Source: Pseudomonas putida
GTDB taxonomy: Bacteria > Pseudomonadota > Gammaproteobacteria > Pseudomonadales > Pseudomonadaceae
Reading direction: 5' to 3'
Length of the DNA stretch: 47,780 nt
Assembly: GCF_001941965.1 (NCBI RefSeq)
Contig: NZ_MKZO01000041.1
Span: 1 to 47,780 of the forward strand
The notes under the pieces were generated by a model. It was given only the letters and a program-made list of their open reading frames with translations, was not told the origin of the DNA and did no database searches. Of this stretch, positions 27,072-38,900 are shown one piece after another. Numbering within the stretch: the first letter of the stretch is position 1; every line of letters starts with the position of its first letter. The translations under genes and the position numbers were made by a program.

Positions 27072-27098
27072 AAAAAAGCCCCCGCTGAGCGGGGGCTT
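27072..27098 (-). terminator. Intrinsic terminator of tuf copy 1 (end of the str operon)
   Basis: AAGCCCCCGC (27076-27085) pairs with GCGGGGGCTT (27089-27098). On the minus strand the stem is followed by a run of six T. It separates the str and S10 operons. Confidence 0.92.
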
Positions 27099-27114
27099 CT
27101 TCAAGCGATCGATA

Positions 27115-28308
<1,194 letters not shown>

Positions 28309-28338
28309 GACAGTGAACCTCTTGCCTAAAGGGCTGGA

Positions 28339-30471
28339 TTAGCCTTGTTTTTTAACGAGTGCTTCGACGATGTTCGACGGAGCTTCGGAGTACTTGGAGA
28401 ATTCCATGGAGTAGCTAGCGCGACCCTGAGACATGGAACGAACGTCGGTTGCATAACCGAACATCTCTCCCAGCGGAACTTCAGCACGGATAACCTTGCC
28501 GGAAACCGAGTCTTCCATACCCTGGATCAGACCACGACGACGGTTCAGGTCACCCATCACGTCACCCATGTAGTCTTCTGGGGTTACCACTTCAACCTTC
28601 ATGATCGGCTCAAGCACAACACCGCCGCCCTTCTGGGCCAGCTGCTTGGTCGCCATGGAGGCCGCTACCTTGAACGCCATCTCGTTGGAGTCGACGTCGT
28701 GGTAGGAACCATCAAACACGGTTGCCTTCAGGCCGATCAGCGGATAGCCGGCGACAACGCCGTTCTTCATCTGCTCTTCGATACCTTTCTGGATCGCCGG
28801 GATGTATTCCTTAGGAACCACACCACCTACGACCTCGTTGACGAACTCCAGGCCTTCAGTGATGTTGCCCTTCTCGTCCACAGCAGGCTGCGAGAAGCGG
28901 ATCCAGCAGTGACCGAACTGACCACGACCACCGGACTGACGAACGAACTTGCCTTCGATCTCGACGTTGTCCTTGGTGATCTTCTCACGGTAGGAAACCT
29001 GTGGCTTGCCGATGTTGGCCTCGACGTTGAACTCGCGCTTCATGCGGTCAACGAGGATGTCCAGGTGCAGCTCACCCATACCGGAGATGATGGTCTGACC
29101 GGTTTCTTCATCGGTCTTGACGCGGAACGACGGGTCTTCCTGAGCCAGTTTGCCCAGTGCGATACCCATCTTTTCCTGGTCCTGCTTGGTTTTCGGCTCA
29201 ACGGCAACCGAAATCACAGGCTCAGGGAAGTCCATGCGTTCGAGGATGACAGGCTTGTCTGCGTCACACAGGGTGTCACCGGTGGTGACGTCCTTCATGC
29301 CGATCAGAGCAGCGATGTCGCCTGCGCGAACTTCTTTGATCTCTTCACGCTGGTTGGCGTGCATCTGCACCATACGACCAACGCGCTCTTTCTTGCCCTT
29401 GACCGAGTTGATCACGGAGTCGCCCGAGCTCAGGAAGCCCGAGTAGACGCGCACGAAAGTCAGAGTACCAACGAACGGGTCGGTGGCAATCTTGAACGCC
29501 AGAGCCGAGAACGGCTCGTCGTCGCTGGCGTGACGCTCGATTTTCGGAGCGTTTTCGTCTTCGACGTTGTCCGGGTGGATACCCTGGATTGCAGGGATCT
29601 CGGTCGGAGCAGGCAGGAAGTCGATAACGGCGTCGAGAACCAGAGGAACACCCTTGTTCTTGAAGGACGAGCCGCAGACAGCCGGAACGATCTCGCTGGC
29701 CAGGGTGCGCGCGCGCAGGCCAGCCTTGATTTCTTCGACGGTCAGCTCACCTTCTTCAAGGTACTTGTTCATCAGCTCTTCGGTGGCTTCGGCAGCGGCT
29801 TCAACCATGTTGGCGCGCCATTCTTCAGCCAGCTCGAGCATATCGGCAGGAATTTCTTCCTCGCGATAGGTGGTGCCCTTGTCGTCGTCGTTCCAGTAGA
29901 TCGCCTTCATCTTGATGAGGTCGACCTGACCCTGGAAGTTCTCTTCCGAGCCGATTGCCAGCTGAACAGGAACCGGGGTGTGACCCAGGCGGTTCTTGAT
30001 CTGACCGACAACGCGCAGGAAGTTGGCACCGGCACGGTCCATCTTGTTCACGTAGACAACACGTGGAACGCCGTATTTGTTGGCCTGACGCCATACGGTT
30101 TCGGACTGAGGCTCGACACCGGAGGTACCGCAGAACACAACGACCGCGCCGTCGAGTACACGCAGCGAACGCTCTACTTCAATGGTGAAGTCAACGTGGC
30201 CGGGGGTATCGATGACGTTTACGCGGTAGTTGTCGTACTGACCACGGGAACCTTTCCAGAAGGTAGTCACAGCAGCGGAGGTAATGGTGATACCGCGCTC
30301 TTGCTCCTGCACCATCCAGTCGGTGGTCGCGGCGCCGTCGTGCACCTCGCCCATCTTGTGGCTCAGACCTGTGTAGAACAGGATCCGCTCGGTAGTGGTG
30401 GTCTTGCCCGCGTCAACGTGGGCACAGATACCAATGTTACGGTAGCGGTTAATTGCTGTAGTACGAGCCAT
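28339..30471 (-). CDS. fusA: Elongation factor G
   Basis: EF-G is the GTPase of translocation and, with RRF, of ribosome recycling. The 710-aa protein has G1 AHVDAGKTTTTER (from about residue 17), the effector-loop region ERGITITSAA, DTPGHVDF (G3) and NKMDRAGANF (G4). Domains II-V follow, including the domain IV motif around SGGRGQFGHCW. It is third in rpsL-rpsG-fusA-tuf, 30 nt before tuf. Confidence 0.98.
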   Translation of the reverse strand: MARTTAINRYRNIGICAHVDAGKTTTTERILFYTGLSHKMGEVHDGAATTDWMVQEQERGITITSAAVTTFWKGSRGQYDNYRVNVIDTPGHVDFTIEVERSLRVLDGAVVVFCGTSGVEPQSETVWRQANKYGVPRVVYVNKMDRAGANFLRVVGQIKNRLGHTPVPVQLAIGSEENFQGQVDLIKMKAIYWNDDDKGTTYREEEIPADMLELAEEWRANMVEAAAEATEELMNKYLEEGELTVEEIKAGLRARTLASEIVPAVCGSSFKNKGVPLVLDAVIDFLPAPTEIPAIQGIHPDNVEDENAPKIERHASDDEPFSALAFKIATDPFVGTLTFVRVYSGFLSSGDSVINSVKGKKERVGRMVQMHANQREEIKEVRAGDIAALIGMKDVTTGDTLCDADKPVILERMDFPEPVISVAVEPKTKQDQEKMGIALGKLAQEDPSFRVKTDEETGQTIISGMGELHLDILVDRMKREFNVEANIGKPQVSYREKITKDNVEIEGKFVRQSGGRGQFGHCWIRFSQPAVDEKGNITEGLEFVNEVVGGVVPKEYIPAIQKGIEEQMKNGVVAGYPLIGLKATVFDGSYHDVDSNEMAFKVAASMATKQLAQKGGGVVLEPIMKVEVVTPEDYMGDVMGDLNRRRGLIQGMEDSVSGKVIRAEVPLGEMFGYATDVRSMSQGRASYSMEFSKYSEAPSNIVEALVKKQG

Positions 30472-30501
30472 AAAGCCCTCGCAAGAATGTTGATGCTTGA
30501 A

Positions 30502-30972
30502 TTAGAAGCGGTAGTGCGAGAAAGCCTTGTTGGCCTCGGCCATACGGTGCACGTCTTCACGCTTCTTGACTGCAGCACCTTTGCCTTCAGCGGCATCCAG
30601 CAGTTCGCCAGCCAGGCGCAGCGCCATGGACTTCTCGCCGCGCTTGCGGGCGAAGTCTACCAGCCAGCGCATTGCCAGCGCGTTACGACGGGATGGACGC
30701 ACTTCAACAGGAACCTGGTAAGTAGCACCGCCAACACGGCGCGACTTTACTTCGACCAGCGGAGCGATGGCGTCGAGAGCTTTCTCGAAGATTTCCAGGG
30801 GATCGCTGTTCTTGCGTGCTTTAACGGTATCCAGAGCGCCGTAGACGATACGCTCGGCTACTGCTTTCTTGCCGCTTTCCATCACGTGGTTCATGAACTT
30901 GGCGAGGATCTGGCTTCCGTACTTCGGATCGTCCAGGATCTCACGCTTGGCTGCTACACGACGTCTTGGCAT
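30502..30972 (-). CDS. rpsG: 30S ribosomal protein S7
   Basis: S7 is a primary binder of the 16S rRNA 3' domain and contacts E-site tRNA. In E. coli it also represses the str operon. The 156-aa sequence begins MPRRRVAAKREILDDPKYGS and has the beta-hairpin region RRVGGATYQVPVEVRPSRR. The gap from rpsL is 114 nt. Confidence 0.98.
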   Translation of the reverse strand: MPRRRVAAKREILDDPKYGSQILAKFMNHVMESGKKAVAERIVYGALDTVKARKNSDPLEIFEKALDAIAPLVEVKSRRVGGATYQVPVEVRPSRRNALAMRWLVDFARKRGEKSMALRLAGELLDAAEGKGAAVKKREDVHRMAEANKAFSHYRF

Positions 30973-31086
30973 TGATAAGCCCTCAAACGGTCTTCAGGTT
31001 AGCCCGGGACATCCAACTCAGGGAGTTCGCGCCCGACCTTACTCTTATCGACTCAATAAAATGAATGAACTACTGCAAACGGCCGA

Positions 31087-31458
31087 TTACTTCGGACGCT
31101 TGGTACCGTACTTCGAACGACCTTGGTTACGACCTTTGACGCCGGAGGTATCCAGGGAGCCGCGAACGGTGTGGTAACGAACACCTGGCAAGTCTTTTAC
31201 ACGGCCGCCACGAATCAGGACGACGCTGTGCTCTTGCAGGTTGTGGCCTTCACCGCCGATGTACGAGGAAACCTCGAAACCGTTGGTCAGACGCACACGG
31301 CATACTTTACGCAGTGCCGAGTTAGGTTTTTTCGGCGTAGTGGTGTACACGCGGGTGCACACGCCACGACGTTGCGGGCAGTTCTGCAGCGCAGGAACGT
31401 CGGATTTCTCGACGATACGCTTACGCGGCTGACGTACCAGCTGGTTGATAGTTGCCAT
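31087..31458 (-). CDS. rpsL: 30S ribosomal protein S12
   Basis: S12 sits at the decoding centre and sets accuracy. The 123-aa protein shows [12 protein letters not shown] with K43 and [17 protein letters not shown] with K88. Both residues are the streptomycin-sensitive wild type. It is the first gene of the str operon, with its own promoter and an attenuator hairpin in the leader. Confidence 0.98.
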
Positions 31459-31506
31459 CTACTAGCTCCACTGTTGTCTTGCGACGCTATTGTCTTGCAA
31501 GAAAAG

Positions 31507-31535
31507 CAAAAATCGGCAGGACGGAGCCCTACCGA
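31507..31535 (-). promoter_or_regulatory. Attenuator hairpin in the rpsL leader
   Basis: On the minus strand, TCGGTAGG pairs with CCTGCCGA (31528-31535 with 31513-31520, one G-U pair) around a 7-nt loop. Five T follow directly and more T after a G and a C. It begins about 10 nt after the predicted start site and about 50 nt before rpsL, so it looks like a transcriptional attenuator. I recall a Pseudomonas rpsL leader being listed among predicted attenuators in Rfam. Confidence 0.75.
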
Positions 31536-31550
31536 ATTTAGGGGTACAAG

Positions 31551-31579
31551 AGTCTAAAGAGGATCTTGCCCACAGTCAA
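31551..31579 (-). promoter_or_regulatory. Promoter of the str operon (rpsL)
   Basis: On the minus strand, TTGACT (31574-31579) and TAGACT (31551-31556) are separated by exactly 17 bp. Transcription would start at about 31544, just before the attenuator hairpin. Confidence 0.85.
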
Positions 31580-31584
31580 GACGA

Positions 31585-31657
31585 GGCCCCGGCTCGCCCC
31601 CTCCGGTCATCGGCGACAAATCATGTCGCCGAGTTTCAGAGAAGACTTGCCGGGGCC
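31585..31657 (-). terminator. Nested inverted repeats after rpoC
   Basis: The outer arms GGCCCCGGC (31585-31593) and GCCGGGGCC (31649-31657) enclose a second stem, CGGCGACA (31611-31618) with TGTCGCCG (31624-31631). No T-run follows on the minus strand, so termination may be Rho-assisted or the structure may mark the mRNA end. It ends a few bases before the str promoter. Confidence 0.55.
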
Positions 31658-31668
31658 CCACCCTTTCT

Positions 31669-34600
31669 TCAGTTACCGCTGGAGTTCAGCGCTTCGGTCA
31701 GTGCGGCTTCCACCTCACTGGCACTTACGCGCAGCGGCTTGTCGGCATCACGGCGACGCTTGCGCTCGCTGTGGTAGGCCAGACCGGTACCGGCCGGGAT
31801 CAGACGACCCACGACCACGTTTTCCTTCAGGCCGCGCAGGTAGTCGCGCTTGCCGGTTACCGCCGCTTCGGTCAGAACACGGGTGGTCTCCTGGAAGGAG
31901 GCCGCCGAGATGAACGACTCGGTGGACAGCGAGGCCTTGGTGATACCGAGCAGTACGCGCGAGAACTTCGACACGAACTTGTCTTCGGTCGCCAGACGCT
32001 CGTTTTCGACCAGCACCTGGGTCAGTTCCATCTGGTCGCCCTTGATGAAGCTGGAGTCGCCGGACTCGGTGATCTCAACTTTACGCAGCATCTGACGCAG
32101 GATGGTCTCGATGTGCTTGTCGTTGATCTTCACGCCTTGCAGACGGTAAACGTCCTGGATCTCGTTGACGATGTACTTGGCCAGGGCGCTGACACCCAGC
32201 AGGCGCAGAATGTCGTGCGGATCGCTCGGACCGTCGGAGATAACTTCGCCGCGGTTCACTTGCTCGCCTTCGAAGACGTTCAGGTGACGCCACTTCGGAA
32301 TCAGCTCCTCGTACGGATCGGTACCGTCGTTCGGGGTGATGACCAGACGACGCTTGCCCTTGGTCTCTTTACCGAAGGCGATGGTGCCGCTGACTTCCGC
32401 CAGGATCGACGCTTCTTTCGGACGACGTGCTTCGAACAGGTCGGCAACGCGTGGCAGACCACCGGTGATGTCACGGGTCTTCGACGTTTCTTGCGGGATA
32501 CGCGCGATAACGTCACCGACACCGATCTGCGCACCGTCGGCAACACCGACCAGGGCGTTCGCCGGCAGGAAGTACTGGGCCGGTACGTCGGTACCTGGCA
32601 GCAGCAGATCCTTGCCATTGGCGTCGACCATCTTGATTGCAGGACGGATTTCCTTGCCTGCAGCCGGACGGTCTTTGACGTCCAGTACTTCGATGTTGGT
32701 CAGACCGGTCAGTTCGTCGGTCTGGCGCTTGATGGTGATGCCTTCTTCCATGCCCACGAAGGTCACGGTACCTTTCATTTCGGTAACGATCGGGTGGGTG
32801 TGCGGGTCCCACTTGGCGACGATGGCGCCAGCTTCGACCTTCTCACCTTCCTTCACGGAAATGACCGCACCGTAAGGCAGCTTGTAGCGCTCACGCTCAC
32901 GACCGAATTCGTCGGCAATGGCCAGCTCGCCGGAACGCGATACCGCGACCAGGTTGCCGTCGGCACGCTCTACCTGCTTGAGGTTATGCAGACGCACCAT
33001 ACCGCCGTTCTTCACCTGGACGCTGTCGGCAGCCGAGGTCCGGCTTGCAGCACCACCGATGTGGAACGTACGCATGGTCAGCTGGGTACCAGGCTCACCG
33101 ATGGACTGGGCAGCGATAACGCCGACCGCTTCACCGATGTTGACCTGATGACCGCGCGCCAGGTCACGACCGTAGCACTTGGCACAGATGCCGTAGCGGG
33201 TTTCGCAGCTGATCGGCGAACGCACGATCACTTCGTCGATGCTGTTCAGCTCGATGAACTCGACCCACTTCTCGTCGACCAGGGTACCGGCCGGAACGAT
33301 GACGTCGTCGGTGCCAGGCTTGAACACGTCACGGGCGATTACACGACCCAGAACACGCTCACCCAGTGGTTCTACAACGTCGCCGCCTTCGATGTGCGGG
33401 GTCATCAGCAGGCCTTGCTCGGTACCGCAGTCGATCTCGGTCACGACCAGGTCTTGTGCAACGTCTACCAGACGACGGGTCAGGTAACCGGAGTTCGCGG
33501 TTTTCAACGCGGTATCCGCCAGACCTTTACGAGCACCGTGAGTCGAGATGAAGTACTGGAGTACGCTCAGACCTTCACGGAAGTTCGCGGTGATCGGCGT
33601 CTCGATGATGGAGCCGTCCGGCTTCGCCATCAGACCACGCATACCGGCCAGCTGACGAATCTGGGCAGCCGAACCCCGGGCACCGGAGTCAGCCATCATG
33701 TACATCGAGTTGAAGGACTCTTGCTCGACTTCGTTGCCTTCGCGGTCGATGACCTTCTCTTTCGAGAGGTTGGCCATCATCGCCTTGGAGACTTCGTCGT
33801 TCGCCTTCGACCACAAGTCGATGACCTTGTTGTACTTCTCGCCCTGGGTTACCAGGCCGGAGGCGTACTGGCTCTCGATTTCCTTCACTTCGTCGGTAGC
33901 GGTATCGATGATGCGGGCTTTCTCGTCCGGGATAACGAAGTCGTTAACGCCGATCGAAACGCCGGAAATGGTCGAGTAGGCAAAACCGGTGTACATCAGC
34001 TGGTCAGCGAAGATAACGGTCTCTTTCAGGCCAACCACGCGGTAGCACTGGTTGATCAGCTTGGAGATCGCCTTCTTCTTCATCGGCTGGTTGACCACGT
34101 CGTACGACAGACCTGGCGGTACAACCTGGAACAGCAGCGCACGGCCGACAGTGGTGTCGACGATACGGGTGTTCTTGACGCTGCCGCCATCACGGTCGTT
34201 CACGGTTTCGTTGATACGAACCTTGATCTTCGCGTGCAGGGCAGCTTCGCCGGCGCGGAATACGCGGTCGACTTCCTGCAGGTCGGCGAACACGCGACCT
34301 TCGCCCTTGGCGTTGATGGCCTCACGGGTCATGTAGTACAGACCCAGTACCACGTCCTGCGACGGAACGATGATCGGCTCACCGTTGGCTGGCGACAGGA
34401 TGTTGTTGGTCGACATCATCAGCGCGCGCGCTTCGAGCTGGGCTTCCAGCGTCAGCGGCACGTGCACGGCCATCTGGTCACCGTCGAAGTCGGCGTTGTA
34501 CGCGGCGCAGACCAGCGGGTGCAGCTGGATAGCCTTACCTTCGATCAGAACCGGTTCAAAGGCCTGGATACCCAGACGGTGAAGGGTCGGTGCACGGTTG

Positions 34601-35868
34601 AGCAGTACGGGGTGTTCGCGAATCACTTCGGCGAGAACGTCCCAGACCTCTGGCAGCTCGCGCTCGACCATCTTCTTGGCGGCCTTGATGGTGGTCGCCA
34701 GACCACGCATTTCCAGCTTGCCGAAAATGAACGGCTTGAACAGCTCGAGAGCCATTTTCTTCGGCAGACCGCACTGGTGCAGACGCAGGGTCGGACCTAC
34801 GGTAATTACCGAACGGCCGGAGTAGTCAACACGCTTACCGAGAAGGTTCTGACGGAAACGACCCTGTTTACCCTTGATCATGTCGGCCAGGGATTTCAGA
34901 GGACGCTTGTTCGAACCGGTGATTGCACGACCGCGGCGACCGTTGTCGAGCAGGGCGTCGACCGCTTCCTGCAGCATGCGCTTTTCGTTGCGCACGATGA
35001 TGTCCGGCGCGGACAGGTCGAGCAGGCGCTTCAGACGGTTGTTACGGTTGATCACCCGACGATACAGGTCGTTCAGGTCGGAAGTCGCGAAGCGACCGCC
35101 ATCCAGCGGAACCAGAGGACGCAGGTCTGGCGGCAGAACCGGCAGAACGGTCAGGACCATCCACTCAGGCAGGTTGCCCGAGCCCTGGAAGGCCTCCATC
35201 AGTTTCAGACGCTTGGACAGCTTCTTGATCTTGGTTTCCGAGTTGGTCTGCGGGATTTCCTCGCGCAGGCGGCCAATCTCGTGCTCCAGGTCGATAGCGT
35301 GCAGCAGCTCGCGGACAGCCTCGGCACCCATGCGGGCGTCGAAGTCGTCACCGAACTCTTCCAGCGCTTCGAAGTACTGCTCGTCGTTCAGCAGCTGGCC
35401 TTTTTCCAGGGTGGTCATGCCCGGGTCGATAACGACGTAGCTCTCGAAGTAGAGAACGCGCTCGATATCACGCAGGGTCATGTCCATCAGCAGGCCGATA
35501 CGGGACGGCAGGGACTTCAGGAACCAGATGTGGGCAACCGGCGAAGCCAGCTCGATGTGCGCCATGCGCTCACGACGAACCTTGGCCAGGGCGACTTCAA
35601 CGCCGCACTTCTCGCAGATCACGCCACGGTGCTTCAGGCGCTTGTACTTGCCGCACAGGCACTCGTAGTCCTTGACTGGGCCAAAGATCTTGGCGCAGAA
35701 CAGGCCGTCACGCTCAGGCTTGAACGTACGGTAGTTGATGGTTTCCGGCTTTTTAACTTCACCGAACGACCACGAACGGATCATCTCAGGCGAGGCCAGT
35801 CCGATACGGATGGCGTCGAACTCTTCGACTTGACCCTGGTTTTTCAGCAAATTCAGTAGGTCTTTCAA
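31669..35868 (-). CDS. rpoC: RNA polymerase beta' subunit
   Basis: The beta' subunit carries the catalytic magnesium. The 1399-aa protein has the N-terminal zinc ligands C70, C72, C85 and C88, the active-site NADFDGDQMAVH (about 458-469) and the second zinc site CETRYGICAKCYGRDLARG. The bridge-helix and trigger-loop region precedes and surrounds GEAVGVIAAQSIGEPGTQLT. It lies 64 nt after rpoB and ends 210 nt before rpsL. Confidence 0.98.
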   Translation of the reverse strand: MKDLLNLLKNQGQVEEFDAIRIGLASPEMIRSWSFGEVKKPETINYRTFKPERDGLFCAKIFGPVKDYECLCGKYKRLKHRGVICEKCGVEVALAKVRRERMAHIELASPVAHIWFLKSLPSRIGLLMDMTLRDIERVLYFESYVVIDPGMTTLEKGQLLNDEQYFEALEEFGDDFDARMGAEAVRELLHAIDLEHEIGRLREEIPQTNSETKIKKLSKRLKLMEAFQGSGNLPEWMVLTVLPVLPPDLRPLVPLDGGRFATSDLNDLYRRVINRNNRLKRLLDLSAPDIIVRNEKRMLQEAVDALLDNGRRGRAITGSNKRPLKSLADMIKGKQGRFRQNLLGKRVDYSGRSVITVGPTLRLHQCGLPKKMALELFKPFIFGKLEMRGLATTIKAAKKMVERELPEVWDVLAEVIREHPVLLNRAPTLHRLGIQAFEPVLIEGKAIQLHPLVCAAYNADFDGDQMAVHVPLTLEAQLEARALMMSTNNILSPANGEPIIVPSQDVVLGLYYMTREAINAKGEGRVFADLQEVDRVFRAGEAALHAKIKVRINETVNDRDGGSVKNTRIVDTTVGRALLFQVVPPGLSYDVVNQPMKKKAISKLINQCYRVVGLKETVIFADQLMYTGFAYSTISGVSIGVNDFVIPDEKARIIDTATDEVKEIESQYASGLVTQGEKYNKVIDLWSKANDEVSKAMMANLSKEKVIDREGNEVEQESFNSMYMMADSGARGSAAQIRQLAGMRGLMAKPDGSIIETPITANFREGLSVLQYFISTHGARKGLADTALKTANSGYLTRRLVDVAQDLVVTEIDCGTEQGLLMTPHIEGGDVVEPLGERVLGRVIARDVFKPGTDDVIVPAGTLVDEKWVEFIELNSIDEVIVRSPISCETRYGICAKCYGRDLARGHQVNIGEAVGVIAAQSIGEPGTQLTMRTFHIGGAASRTSAADSVQVKNGGMVRLHNLKQVERADGNLVAVSRSGELAIADEFGRERERYKLPYGAVISVKEGEKVEAGAIVAKWDPHTHPIVTEMKGTVTFVGMEEGITIKRQTDELTGLTNIEVLDVKDRPAAGKEIRPAIKMVDANGKDLLLPGTDVPAQYFLPANALVGVADGAQIGVGDVIARIPQETSKTRDITGGLPRVADLFEARRPKEASILAEVSGTIAFGKETKGKRRLVITPNDGTDPYEELIPKWRHLNVFEGEQVNRGEVISDGPSDPHDILRLLGVSALAKYIVNEIQDVYRLQGVKINDKHIETILRQMLRKVEITESGDSSFIKGDQMELTQVLVENERLATEDKFVSKFSRVLLGITKASLSTESFISAASFQETTRVLTEAAVTGKRDYLRGLKENVVVGRLIPAGTGLAYHSERKRRRDADKPLRVSASEVEAALTEALNSSGN

Positions 35869-35932
35869 GGCCTTTCCTCCTGGCGGAGCAGGGAGCGCGC
35901 CGTTAGGCCGCGCTCCCGATTCGCGTCACGTG

Positions 35933-38900
35933 TTATTCGGTTTCCAGATCGATATCGATACCGAGCGAACGGATCTCTTTGATCAACACGTTGAAGGACT
36001 CGGGCATGCCCGGCTCCATACGGTGATCGCCGTCCACGATGTTCTTGTACATCTTGGTCCGACCGTTCACGTCGTCCGACTTCACTGTGAGCATTTCCTG
36101 CAGGGTGTATGCCGCGCCGTATGCTTCCAGCGCCCACACTTCCATCTCCCCGAAACGCTGACCACCGAACTGCGCCTTACCACCCAGCGGCTGCTGGGTA
36201 ACCAGGCTGTAGGAACCAGTGGAACGGGCGTGCATCTTGTCGTCCACCAAGTGGTTCAGCTTGAGCATGTACATGTAACCAACGGTCACAGGACGCTCGA
36301 ACTTGTTGCCGGTGCGGCCGTCGAACAGCACCATCTGGCCGCTCTCTGGCATGTCGGCCAGTTTCAGCATGGCCTTGATTTCACGTTCCTTGGCACCGTC
36401 GAAGACCGGGGTAGCCATAGGCACGCCCTTCTTCAGGTTGTGCGACAGGGTCAGGATCTCTTCGTCGGTGAACGACTCGAGATCTTCCTGAACGCCACCG
36501 ATCTCGTTGTAGACCTCGGTCAGGAACTTGCGCAGCTCAGCGGCCTTGCGCTGCTCTTCGAGCATGCGGTTGATCTTCTCGCCCAGGCCCTTGGCCGCGA
36601 GGCCCAGGTGGGTTTCGAGGATCTGACCGACGTTCATACGCGAAGGTACGCCCAACGGGTTGAGGACCACGTCGACCGGAGTACCGTTGGCGTCGTGCGG
36701 CATGTCTTCCACAGGCATGATCACCGAGACCACACCCTTGTTACCGTGACGACCGGCCATCTTGTCACCCGGCTGGATGCGACGGCGGATCGCCAGGTAG
36801 ACCTTGACGATCTTCAGTACGCCTGGAGCCAGGTCATCGCCTTGCTGCAGCTTGCGCTTCTTGTCTTCGAACTTGTCGTCCAGCAGACGGCGGCGGTCGA
36901 CGATGTACTGCTGAGCCTTTTCCAGCTGCTCGTTCAGTGCATCTTCGGCCATGCGCAGTTTGAACCACTGGCCGTGCTCCAGGCCGTCCAGGACTTCGTC
37001 GCTGATCACGGTGCCTTTCTTCAGGCCCGCGCCGCCATCGACAACCTGGCCGTTCAGAGCGGAACGCAGACGCTCGAAGGTCGCGCCTTCGACGATGCGG
37101 AACTCTTCGTTGAGGTCCTTGCGGATCTCGTCCAGCTGCATCTTCTCGATGGACAGCGCGCGGCTGTCGCGCTCGACGCCATCACGGGTGAAGACCTGTA
37201 CGTCGATGACGGTACCCTTGGTGCCGGTCGGCACACGCAGGGAGGTGTCCTTAACGTCGCTGGCCTTCTCGCCGAAGATCGCGCGCAGCAGCTTTTCTTC
37301 CGGAGTCAGCTGGGTTTCGCCTTTTGGCGTGACCTTGCCGACCAGGATGTCGCCGGCGCCGACTTCGGCACCCACGTAGACGATACCGGCTTCGTCCAGC
37401 TTGTTCAGCGCAGCCTCACCCACGTTCGGGATGTCCGCGGTGATTTCTTCTGGGCCGAGCTTGGTATCACGGGCCACACAGGTCAGTTCCTGGATGTGGA
37501 TCGTGGTGAAACGATCTTCCTGGACCACACGCTCGGACAGGCAGATGGAGTCTTCGAAGTTGAAGCCGTTCCACGCCATGAACGCGATGCGCATGTTCTG
37601 ACCCAGAGCCAGCTCACCCATGTCGGTGGACGGGCCGTCGGCCATGATGTCGCCACGCTGGACCATGTCACCCTTGTTCACCAGCGGACGCTGGTTGATG
37701 CAGGTGTTCTGGTTCGAGCGGGTGTACTTGGTCAGGTTGTAGATGTCGACACCGGCTTCGCCGGTTTCGACTTCGTCATCGGCTACGCGAACGACGATAC
37801 GGCTGGCATCGACGGAGTCGATCACACCACCGCGGCGAGCAACCACGCAGACACCGGAGTCGCGGGCAACGTTGCGCTCCATGCCGGTACCTACCAGCGG
37901 CTTGTCGGCGCGCAGGGTCGGTACAGCCTGACGCTGCATGTTGGAACCCATCAACGCACGGTTGGCGTCGTCGTGCTCGAGGAACGGAATCAGCGACGCT
38001 GCAACCGAAACTACCTGCTTCGGCGAAACGTCCATCAGGGTCACGTCTTCAGGTGCCTTGACGGTGAATTCGTTCAGGTGACGAACAGCTACCAGTTCGT
38101 CGATCAGTTGCTTCTTCTCGTTCATTGCGGCCGAAGCCTGTGCAATGACGTGATCCGCTTCTTCGATCGCCGACAGGAACACGATGTCGTCGGTGACCAC
38201 ACCCTCTTTCACCACGCGGTACGGGCTTTCCAGGAAGCCGTACTGGTTGGTGCGGGCGTAGGCCGCCAGGGAGTTGATCAGACCGATGTTCGGACCTTCA
38301 GGGGTCTCGATCGGGCAGACGCGACCGTAGTGGGTCGGGTGCACGTCACGGACTTCGAAGCCGGCGCGCTCACGGGTCAGACCACCTGGGCCGAGTGCGG
38401 AGACACGACGCTTGTGGGTGATCTCGGAGAGCGGGTTGTTCTGGTCCATGAACTGCGAGAGCTGGCTGGAACCGAAGAACTCCTTCACCGCCGCCGCGAC
38501 CGGCTTGGCGTTGATCAGGTCCTGCGGCATCAGGCCTTCGCTTTCGGCCATCGACAGACGTTCCTTGACCGCGCGCTCTACACGCACCAGGCCAACGCGG
38601 AACTGGTTCTCGGCCATCTCGCCGACGCAACGGACGCGACGGTTACCCAGGTGGTCGATGTCGTCGACGATGCCTTTGCCGTTACGGATGTCGACCAGGG
38701 TCTTGAGAACCTCGACGATATCTTCCTTGCTCAGCACGCCCGAACCTTCGATCTCGGTACGACCGATACGACGGTTGAACTTCATGCGGCCAACGGCGGA
38801 CAGGTCGTAGCGCTCGGCACTGAAGAACAGGTTGTTGAACAGGGTCTCGGCAGCATCCTTGGTTGGCGGCTCGCCAGGACGCATCATGCGATAGATCTCG

